Below are positions 8,552 through 19,026 of a stretch of DNA of 64,000 nt, one piece after another. The notes below the pieces were generated by a model. It searched no databases, was not told where the DNA came from, and was given only the letters and a program-made list of their open reading frames with translations. Source of the stretch: Haloferula rosea (lineage in GTDB: Bacteria > Verrucomicrobiota > Verrucomicrobiia > Verrucomicrobiales > Akkermansiaceae); NCBI RefSeq assembly GCF_016595525.1, contig NZ_JAENII010000001.1, positions 124,001-188,000 on the forward strand, read 5' to 3'. Position numbers and translations under genes: made by a program. Position 1 is the stretch's first letter. Each line of letters starts with the position of its first letter.

Positions 8552-9514
8552 ATGTTCAAACGCCGCACATCGAAAGTCCGCCAACGCCGTCAGGTGAGGG
8601 TGCTGCGTGCGAGTGTGATGTCGCCACGGATCTTCTGGTATGATTTCCGCAAGGCCCTCTGGGGATGTGTCCGGTTGTTGGTGATCCTTGCCCTGGTCGG
8701 TGCGGCGGGATGGGGGGTGTGGCGAGGCGTAGAGGTCGGTCTGCTTGAGAACGAGGAGTTCAAGCTCCGTCAGATCGTGCTCAATGAGAACACGGCGCTC
8801 GATGAGATCCGGCTCCTTGACGTTGCCGGCATCGATCTGGAGGGGAGTCTCTTTGATTGTGATGCGGACGACATCCGCAAGTCGTTGATCAGCCTGCCGG
8901 AAGTGGCGGCTGCCAAGGTGAAGTGCAATTACCCGGGGACGCTGGAGGTCACGGTGGCGCCGAGGACTCCTTTCGTGTGGGTGGCCTGCGAGTCGCAGTC
9001 GATCCCGCCGCGGGACTTGGCGAGGGGCTTTCTGGTCGATCGGAGCGGACACCTTTTCCGTTGCACCCGGGGACTGTATGAAACGGCGCGGAAGCTGCCG
9101 GTGATCGAGATCCGTGACGGCGGTGCCTCCTTGAAGGCCGGCGAGGTGATTGATCATCCCGACTTCGCGCGTGGGCTTCGGTTGTATCGGACGGCTCTGG
9201 ATTTCTCCGCCGATGCGGTGGAGTGGGTGGACACCATCCGGCAGCACAAGGCCTGGGGAAGCAAGTTGGTCACCCGGGACGAGATCGAGGCGACCTTTGG
9301 TCACGAGCATTTGAGGCGACAGATGGAGGATTTTCTTGCAGCGGTCGGTCATGCGCGTGAGAAGGGCGACCGGATTGCGACGATTCAGCTGATTGGGAAA
9401 CGGAACCTGCCGGTCACCTTCCACGAGGTATCGCCCCCACGTGCGATTCCCGTGCCCGAACCCGCCCCGGAGACTCCCGCCGAAACCGACATCAGCCGGC
9501 TCCTCAATCGCTGA
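8552..9514 (+). CDS. ftsQ: Cell division protein FtsQ (DivIB type)
   Basis: A bitopic membrane protein of the divisome that links early cytoplasmic and late periplasmic division proteins. It has a basic cytoplasmic tail (residues 1-35, many Lys/Arg), one transmembrane helix at about 38-62, and a POTRA-like domain (about 75-145) including LPEVAAAKVKCNYPGTLEVTV, followed by the FtsQ beta domain with GFLVDRSGHLF. The C-terminus is Pro/Glu rich. Identification rests on topology, the POTRA pattern and the position between ddl and ftsA, since FtsQ sequence is poorly conserved. Length 320 is slightly above the usual 250-290. ftsA starts 29 bases downstream. Confidence 0.88.
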   Translation: MFKRRTSKVRQRRQVRVLRASVMSPRIFWYDFRKALWGCVRLLVILALVGAAGWGVWRGVEVGLLENEEFKLRQIVLNENTALDEIRLLDVAGIDLEGSLFDCDADDIRKSLISLPEVAAAKVKCNYPGTLEVTVAPRTPFVWVACESQSIPPRDLARGFLVDRSGHLFRCTRGLYETARKLPVIEIRDGGASLKAGEVIDHPDFARGLRLYRTALDFSADAVEWVDTIRQHKAWGSKLVTRDEIEATFGHEHLRRQMEDFLAAVGHAREKGDRIATIQLIGKRNLPVTFHEVSPPRAIPVPEPAPETPAETDISRLLNR

Positions 9515-9543
9515 GACAGTTTTTCCCCTACAGAAGCAACACC

Positions 9544-10743
9544 ATGGCACGAACCAAGATCCACGTCGGACTCGAAATCGGCACCAGCAAGATTTGCATG
9601 GTGGTCGGTGAGGTGAAGTCGGATGGCTCGGTGAAAATCCTGGGCGTCGGGCAATCGAAGTCCGTCGGGGTGCGCAAGGGGGAGATCTATGATTTCCCGC
9701 AGGTCCGCGCCTGTGTGAAGGATGCCCTCGTCAAGGCGGAGGATGCCAGCGACGTGGAAATCGGCAGTGTGTTCCTATCGGTGACGGGAGCCCACATTCA
9801 GGGGGTCAATCACCTGGGAAGCTATCGCCTTCCCGACAACGAGGACACGATCGAACCGGAGCACGTCAAGGAGGCCAAGGAGATTGCCCGGGCAGTCGCC
9901 ATTCCCCAGGACCACGTTTACATTCACCACATCATCCGTCGATTCGGGGTGGATGGATTTCATCACGCTGCAAGCCCGATCGGCCTGACCGGCCGGACGG
10001 TCGATGCGAATTTCCACATTGTGCACGGGATCCGCTCGCGGATTGAGAACCAGATCAAGTGTGTGCGTGAGATGCCGCTCGATGTGGACGATCTGGTGTT
10101 CGCGCCGATCGCCACGGCACAGGTCGCGCTGGATCGCGAAGCCCGCGAACGCGGTGCGTTGGTGATCGACATCGGAGGAGGCACCACGGACTACGCACTC
10201 TATAGCGACGGGATGATCGAAGCGACGGGATGCATTCCGGTCGGTGGGGATCACATCACCAATGACATTCACCTGGTCACGGGTCTGCCGTTTTCGAAGG
10301 CCGAGACCCTGAAGGTCCGCGAGGGGGATGCGTCGGGGGATTCCGCGCGATCCGTGGGTGTGGTGAAGCTGAGCGATGAGAAGGGTTTCGCGGAGGCGGA
10401 GGTAAAGCGTCAGTTGCTCAACGACATCATCCGCCAACGACTTGAGGAAACCTTGGGCCTGCTGCGGCGGCGTCTGCCTGACGGGGCGATCGAGCGGATC
10501 GGCACCGGAGTGTTTCTCTCCGGTGGCACCAGTCTGATGCGTGGCTTCGGTGAGCTCGCTCATGAGGTTTTCCAGCGCGACATTTATCGACCTGAGCCGC
10601 CCGAGTTGAGCGGTGTGCAGGCAAGTTTCAAGGATCCCCAGTTCACGACGGCCCTGGGGCTGATCCGCTATGCGCAGATCGTCGAGAGCGATCGTGCGCC
10701 CAAGCGCGGGCTGCTTTCCAAACTTTGGCCATTTTCCCGTTGA
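9544..10743 (+). CDS. ftsA: Cell division protein FtsA
   Basis: An actin-like ATPase that tethers FtsZ filaments to the membrane. N-terminal VGLEIGTSKICMVVGEV is the phosphate-1 motif, ALVIDIGGGTTDYALY near residue 205 is phosphate 2, and GVFLSGGTSLMRGF near 320 is the adenosine motif. The inserted 1C subdomain (about 85-160) that distinguishes FtsA from MreB is present. The last residues, GLLSKLWPFSR, form the amphipathic helix expected to bind the membrane. Length 399 is typical. ATG at 9544 has a CA-rich leader and no Shine-Dalgarno. ftsZ follows after 24 bases. Confidence 0.96.
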   Translation: MARTKIHVGLEIGTSKICMVVGEVKSDGSVKILGVGQSKSVGVRKGEIYDFPQVRACVKDALVKAEDASDVEIGSVFLSVTGAHIQGVNHLGSYRLPDNEDTIEPEHVKEAKEIARAVAIPQDHVYIHHIIRRFGVDGFHHAASPIGLTGRTVDANFHIVHGIRSRIENQIKCVREMPLDVDDLVFAPIATAQVALDREARERGALVIDIGGGTTDYALYSDGMIEATGCIPVGGDHITNDIHLVTGLPFSKAETLKVREGDASGDSARSVGVVKLSDEKGFAEAEVKRQLLNDIIRQRLEETLGLLRRRLPDGAIERIGTGVFLSGGTSLMRGFGELAHEVFQRDIYRPEPPELSGVQASFKDPQFTTALGLIRYAQIVESDRAPKRGLLSKLWPFSR

Positions 10744-10767
10744 GTTCGACCCACCACCACCACAGTC

Positions 10768-12369
10768 ATGATTGAGTTCCCACGCGACCCGCAGAATAGC
10801 ATTCCCACCTCCTCCGTGAAGATCGTCGGGCTCGGAGGAGCCGGGGCCAACATGCTTGATCGAGTGGCTCTGGATGGCCTCGAGGGGGCCGAGTTGCTTG
10901 CACTGAATACCGACATCCGGACGCTTTCGGGATCGGTCGCTGGCGAGCAGATCCAGTTGGGCCGGAACCTGACCAAGGGTCTGGGAACTGGCGGTGACCC
11001 TGAGTTGGGAAACAAGGCCGTGCAGGAGGCTGAAGACGAAATCCGGGCCTCGATCAAAGGGCGGAAGATTGTCTTCATTTGTGTCGGCCTGGGTGGAGGA
11101 ACCGGCTCGGGTGCGGCTCCGATCGTGGCACGAGTCGCCCGTGAAGAAGGGGCGTTCGTGGTCATGTTTGCGACGATGCCATTCGTGTTCGAAGGCATGC
11201 GCCGGAGGGAACAGGCCGAGACCGCACTCAACGAACTGGCGGTGCTGTCCAACGCTCTGGTGACTTTTGACAATGGACGCATGGGTGAACTGGTTCTCGC
11301 AAAGCAGGGGATTCATGAGGCGTTCGCTGCAGCCGACCGGATGATTTCCGAGAGTATCAAGGCGGTGGTCCGTCTGGTGGTGCGGCCGGGTTTGATCAAC
11401 GTGGGGCTCGATGACCTGATGACGGCCTTGCGGACGACGCGCTCGCGCTGCCTCTTTGGTTCGGGGATCTCAAGGGGCAAGGACCGCGCCCAGAAGGCTC
11501 TGCGCAATGCCCTGGATAGTCCACTGTTGGACAAGGGGGCGCTGCTTGAAGATGCCCAGTCCGTTTTGGTTCACCTCTGTGGTGGCGAGGATCTGACCCT
11601 GTTCGAGATCGAACTGCTGATGGAAAGCCTGAGCAAGCATGTGCCGGCGAAGGCGCACGTCCTGTTCGGGGCCGCGGTCGATCCGACGATGGAGGATCAA
11701 CTTAGCATCACCCTCGTCAGTTCGTTGCCGGAAGAGCGCTTGAGAGCGCTTCCCACGGAAGACAAGGACCGGGCCAAGGAAGAGCGCTCGCTGGAGCCAT
11801 CAATGGGATTCGCTGCTCCCACCGAGCCGAAGGTCGAGGCCAAGGTGGAACCCGAACCGGAACCCGAGCCGGAATGGGTCCAGGAGCCGATTGAAATCCT
11901 TGCTCCCGATCCTGAGCCTGAGCCTGAGCCGGAGGTGGATTCCAAAGAGGAAGAGATCGCTTCCGATTCAAAGGAAAGTGAGCCGGTTCCAGAGCCGGAA
12001 GTGGAGGCCGAACCTGAACCTGAGCCGAAGGCAGCAGAGACGTCGGAGCCGGAGGAGGCTGCCTTTTTCGCGGAACCTGAGGAAGGATCCGATGAAGACC
12101 TGGAGCCAGAACCCGAGCCGGAGGATGACGATGAGATTCCATTTGCCGAGCCGGGTCCTGAACCGGTGAAAACGGGCAAGCAATCGGGCAAGTCCTCGAG
12201 TTCTACGGCGGACGATGACCTCTTCGGTGGCGATGTGGGAGGCGGGAAGGCACAGAGCGAACTGAGTCTCGATGGCGGCCCGAAGGGACGCTTCGAGGGC
12301 GCTGATCCGAGCATGATCGATGGCGAAGACCTCGATGTGCCGGCTTTCCTCCGCAAGAAACGTCACTAA
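10768..12369 (+). CDS. ftsZ: Cell division protein FtsZ with long acidic Pro-Glu linker
   Basis: A tubulin-like GTPase that forms the cytokinetic Z ring. GLGGAGANML, LNTD, GGGTGSGAAP (tubulin signature) and TMPFVFEGMRRREQA define the GTPase domain (about 15-315). In the synergy (T7) loop the usual NVDFADV reads NVGLDDL (N211 to L217), so the first of the two conserved acidic residues is Gly while the second Asp is kept. After the core comes a linker of about 200 residues that includes many PEPEPE-type repeats (about 350-460), far longer than the short E. coli linker. The extreme C-terminus LDVPAFLRKKRH is a normal conserved peptide for FtsA/ZipA-type partners. Total length 533 against about 380 in E. 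coli. Last gene of the cluster. Confidence 0.95.
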   Translation: MIEFPRDPQNSIPTSSVKIVGLGGAGANMLDRVALDGLEGAELLALNTDIRTLSGSVAGEQIQLGRNLTKGLGTGGDPELGNKAVQEAEDEIRASIKGRKIVFICVGLGGGTGSGAAPIVARVAREEGAFVVMFATMPFVFEGMRRREQAETALNELAVLSNALVTFDNGRMGELVLAKQGIHEAFAAADRMISESIKAVVRLVVRPGLINVGLDDLMTALRTTRSRCLFGSGISRGKDRAQKALRNALDSPLLDKGALLEDAQSVLVHLCGGEDLTLFEIELLMESLSKHVPAKAHVLFGAAVDPTMEDQLSITLVSSLPEERLRALPTEDKDRAKEERSLEPSMGFAAPTEPKVEAKVEPEPEPEPEWVQEPIEILAPDPEPEPEPEVDSKEEEIASDSKESEPVPEPEVEAEPEPEPKAAETSEPEEAAFFAEPEEGSDEDLEPEPEPEDDDEIPFAEPGPEPVKTGKQSGKSSSSTADDDLFGGDVGGGKAQSELSLDGGPKGRFEGADPSMIDGEDLDVPAFLRKKRH

Positions 12370-12370
12370 G

Positions 12371-12430
12371 ACGAGAGTCGTCTCGTATTAAAAATGGACG
12401 GCCCCGCCAGCTCGCGCCGACGGGACCGTC
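12371..12430 (+). terminator. Stem-loops after ftsZ, possible end of the division cluster transcript
   Basis: Directly after the ftsZ stop there is a perfect inverted repeat ACGAGA-GTCG-TCTCGT (12371-12386) followed by ATTAAAAA. A second, GC-rich stem (GACGG at 12397-12401 with CCGTC at 12426-12430, continued inward by CCG/CGG) follows. Neither has a classical U-run, so termination is plausible but not certain. Confidence 0.4.
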
Positions 12431-12595
12431 TCCTCCCCAAAGAATGATGAACAGCTCGTTGTCACTTTGCTGTGTCCCAGCAGTTGCTGAAGACGTGAGG
12501 ACTCTGTCATCAGAATAGCGCCCGGACAATGGGGGGTCTTACGCAGATTGGGCCCGGCTGAAGGGGTGATTTCGACCCTGGTTTGAAGAGTCCGC

Positions 12596-12624
12596 TTGCA
12601 ATACGTATAGCTACGTAGTGTTGT
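12596..12624 (+). promoter_or_regulatory. Symmetric element TACGTA-TAGC-TACGTA upstream of the LuxR-type gene
   Basis: Positions 12602-12617 read TACGTA, TAGC, TACGTA, a 16-base sequence that is symmetric and also a direct repeat of a palindrome. It lies exactly between a TTGCAA (12596-12601) and a TGTTGT (12619-12624) spaced by 17 bases, so it could be an operator inside a weak sigma-70 promoter, 42 bases before the GTG start at 12660. Autoregulation by the adjacent LuxR-type protein is a guess. Confidence 0.4.
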
Positions 12625-12659
12625 AGGCGTTAGGAAGTGTAGGAAATCCCCCTGATATC

Positions 12660-13720
12660 GTGTTTACCCAAGACTACTTCGACCTTGCTCTGCAGGTCCA
12701 GCATGCCGACAGCTTCGATCGGCTCTCCGAGCTGTTGACCGAGAAGCTGCCGAAGCTGATCGGGGGGGATGGTGCCTTGATCTTCGTCACGTGCAACGGC
12801 CACAATGTCGAGGAGGTCCACGGCAAGAACGCTTTTGCCCAGGAGGCAAAGCAGCATGTGGGCAGGATCAACCAGTTGTTCTCCATTCATCCGCTGGCTT
12901 CGAAGGTGGACCTGGCCAATCCGGGAGAGCTCGGCCTTTCCGTCAGGGAGTATGTGAGCAAGGAGGAGTACATGGACTCCGAGTTTCTGAAAGCGGTCCA
13001 TCAGAAGTCCGGCATGGAGGATGGACTCTTCGGTCTTCTCGCCCACGGAAATGACCGGACGACCCTGCTGTTCGTCATCAAGCACAAGGGGAGCTTCTCC
13101 CTCGAAGAGAGACAGACTTTCGACGCCTTGCTGCTGACGGCCCGATCGGTCGCCAGACTGATTGCCAACGAGAACGTCGGCCGTCAGATCCGGCAGTTCT
13201 ACCTGCAGCACTCCTCGCAGTCGGCGCAGGCCCTGTTCCTGGCGAAGGAGAAGCGGGATGTGCTTCCCTTCAATCACTGCGCCTTGCGGCTCTCCGAGAA
13301 TTGGTGGTCGGAAGATGATCCGGTATTCACTCTCTCACCCGACGATCAGGCGACGCTGGCCGAGGGCCTGAAGAAGGCGTGGAGCGATCCCTTGTCGACC
13401 TGCTTCTGTGAGGTCGAGCTGAACGTCGGAAGTGGAAGGCAGAAGGTGAATGCCCTGCCGACCATGGAAGGGGAGGCGTGGCTGATTCTCTGCCTTGTCG
13501 AGCAGGATGCGGTGGCCGAAGGCGCCATCCAAGCGCTGTTGACCCGGCGTCAGCGCGAGATCATGGAGTGGATCGCCGAAGGGAAGACCAGCGCGGAAGC
13601 CGCCATCATCCTCGATATCAGTCCAAGGACGGTGGAGAAACACCTCGAAGCGGTCTTTCAGCGTCTTGGCGTTGAGAACCGGATCACGGCGGTCCGCCGC
13701 TACCTCGAGCTCAGGTCCGG

Positions 13721-13736
<16 letters not shown>
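12660..13736 (+). CDS. LuxR-type transcriptional regulator with unknown N-terminal sensor domain
   Basis: A 358-residue protein. The C-terminal 60 residues are a GerE/LuxR helix-turn-helix: [20 protein letters not shown], then [19 protein letters not shown]. The N-terminal 290 residues have no signal peptide and no receiver-domain Asp pattern; the stretch [20 protein letters not shown] looks like the end of a GAF-type domain, so a small-molecule or protein signal is likely (inference). The start is GTG at 12660; the first ATG lies far inside. AGGAA is present upstream but at long spacing. Its stop codon lies inside the 3' end of the convergent metH gene (16-base overlap), so the two transcripts are antisense at their ends. 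No target is evident. Confidence 0.85.
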
Positions 13737-17587
<3,851 letters not shown>

Positions 17588-17628
17588 GCCGGAAAACTAG
17601 GCAGATCGAGCCCTTGAGCAAGAGTCAA

Positions 17629-17652
17629 ATCATCATATCGCGATTTGATGAT
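17629..17652 (-). promoter_or_regulatory. 24-base near-perfect palindrome upstream of metH, candidate operator
   Basis: On the plus strand the halves are ATCATCATATCG (17629-17640) and CGATTTGATGAT (17641-17652); the second is the reverse complement of the first except at one position. On the minus strand it contains TATGAT, a good -10 sequence, and is followed by TTGACT. A protein bound here would block metH transcription. It is not a MetJ box. Palindromes of ATC/GAT type are used by ArsR-family regulators of methionine-cycle genes, but the regulator here is unknown. Confidence 0.55.
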
Positions 17653-17744
17653 GGGTTGTGGAGTAGGGTTCTTTGTCGTCTTGCCTAGGTGGAGTCGGCG
17701 ATTGAGGTAGTGGGCTTAGATCGCTACTTTGCCGCTGAACTCTG

Positions 17745-18038
17745 ATGAGGGCTTCTTGTGACAATTGTGGCCAAGCCGAGCGCCGCGCCTTTGCTTCGAA
17801 TCTGGATTTCGAGCAGCTGGACCGCCGATTCAGGGTCGCCCCCACTTTCCTGAAGGTCGGCGAGGTTCAGGCGGTGCCCCGAGAACCACGATTCCGACTC
17901 TTCGGGCGGATCGGCTGGCTGACCCAACGAGAAGCAGTGCCTTTCCACACCTTGTGGAAGTGCACGCAATGCTCGCAAGTGTGGATGTTGAGCGAGCCGG
18001 ATATGGCGTGGCGTGGGTTCTTCCTCCGGGTCGAGTGA
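17745..18038 (+). CDS. Small zinc-ribbon-like hypothetical protein
   Basis: A 97-residue frame starting with MRASCDNCGQAERR and carrying a second pair, KCTQCSQVW, near residue 73. Two CxxC knuckles about 65 residues apart suggest a zinc ribbon. The middle is basic, and the final part has a WMLSEPDMAWRG stretch with conserved-looking aromatics. I do not recognise a named family. It is divergent from metH and lies close to the 3' end of the rhodanese-YceI gene. A real gene is supported by the Cys spacing, but the frame is short and no ribosome-binding site is obvious. Confidence 0.55.
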   Translation: MRASCDNCGQAERRAFASNLDFEQLDRRFRVAPTFLKVGEVQAVPREPRFRLFGRIGWLTQREAVPFHTLWKCTQCSQVWMLSEPDMAWRGFFLRVE

Positions 18039-18057
18039 CTGCCTGCGGTCGGTTTGC

Positions 18058-18957
18058 CTAACGGGTCACGATCCTTGCCTGGAATTCGATCAGGTCGTTG
18101 ACAAGATGACCGGCGAGTCGGTGGAAGTAACGGGATGAGCCGTAAATGATGCCCCAGCGGGTGCGGTCGATGGAGAAGCTGGCCTGCGCGGCAGCCTTTC
18201 CCTTGGGGGTGATGCCGGTGGCCGCGGTGATTTCAATCATCTCGGTGACGCCCCGCAGTGTGAGATCCGCGCGGATCCGGAGGTTCGGTGAACCGGGAGT
18301 GGCTACGGGCAGTGATTCGGCGGATTGGATGGTGAGCTTGCACTCGGGGTGTTCGGAGACATCGAGAAAGTCATGGTCCATCAGGTGCTTGATCAGGATG
18401 TCGTGGCCTGGGGAACCGTCGAGATCGGCGCACTTGAGTGAGTTCAGATCGAAGATGATTTCACCGCCGTCGAGTTGGCCCTGGTCGAAGTCGAGATGGC
18501 CGGAGGTGATCTCAATGGTTCCGTGATGCTTGTTGAGGAGATTTCTTCCAAGCCACTCGAGCCGGCACTCATCGAGGTCGAGTTCGTGCGAGCCATCGGG
18601 CGATGGCGCCTCTTCCGGCAACGGGGTTCCTCTTTCAAGGGGGTGACCGGCATCTTTCCATGCTTCGATGCCACCTTCCAGCACCAGAAGGTCGCTGTAG
18701 CCGGCCCGCTCCAATTTTTCGAAAGCCATGGCCGCTTCCTGGCTTTCTCCGTTGGCTCCGTAGATCACGATGGCCTGATCCTTGTCGGTCAGCGACTCCG
18801 CGAGACGCTCGTGGAACGCGACCTCAAAGACGGCGTTGCTGATCGCACCGGGAAGGTGGGCCGCTTCATGGTCGTCGGCCAGGCGGACGTCGAGAAGCGT
18901 CGGAGCGACGGATTGGGTGAGCGATTCAGCCAGCTCGGCGGGTGCAATTTCCTTCAT
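18058..18957 (-). CDS. Rhodanese-like domain fused to YceI domain, rhodanese Cys missing
   Basis: The N-terminal part (about 1-110) follows the rhodanese pattern: LLDVRLADDHEAAHLPGA, then AIVIYGANGESQEA and LVLEGGIEAWKDAGHPL. At the catalytic loop the active-site Cys is Gly (Y-G-A-N-G), so sulfur transfer is unlikely. The C-terminal part (about 120-299) is a YceI lipocalin-like domain with GHLDFDQGQLDGGEIIFDL, LRIRADLTLRGVTEMI and FSIDRTRWGIIYGSS. YceI proteins bind isoprenoid or other lipids and are usually periplasmic, but no signal peptide is present here, so a cytoplasmic location is expected. ATG at 18957 has AGGG upstream; ATG at 18972 is an alternative. It follows the divergent small zinc-ribbon gene and precedes nothing obviously related. 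Confidence 0.8.
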   Translation of the reverse strand: MKEIAPAELAESLTQSVAPTLLDVRLADDHEAAHLPGAISNAVFEVAFHERLAESLTDKDQAIVIYGANGESQEAAMAFEKLERAGYSDLLVLEGGIEAWKDAGHPLERGTPLPEEAPSPDGSHELDLDECRLEWLGRNLLNKHHGTIEITSGHLDFDQGQLDGGEIIFDLNSLKCADLDGSPGHDILIKHLMDHDFLDVSEHPECKLTIQSAESLPVATPGSPNLRIRADLTLRGVTEMIEITAATGITPKGKAAAQASFSIDRTRWGIIYGSSRYFHRLAGHLVNDLIEFQARIVTR

Positions 18958-19026
18958 TCCAGCACCCTGCATCAGGAAGCGGCAGGCGCAAAGCAGGAGT
19001 GGTGACGGATTTGCCCGCTGGGCGGA

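Noticed and set aside
11697-12356. 219-codon minus-strand frame rich in Ser-Gly repeats
   Set aside because: It is the complement of the PEPE-coding linker of ftsZ.
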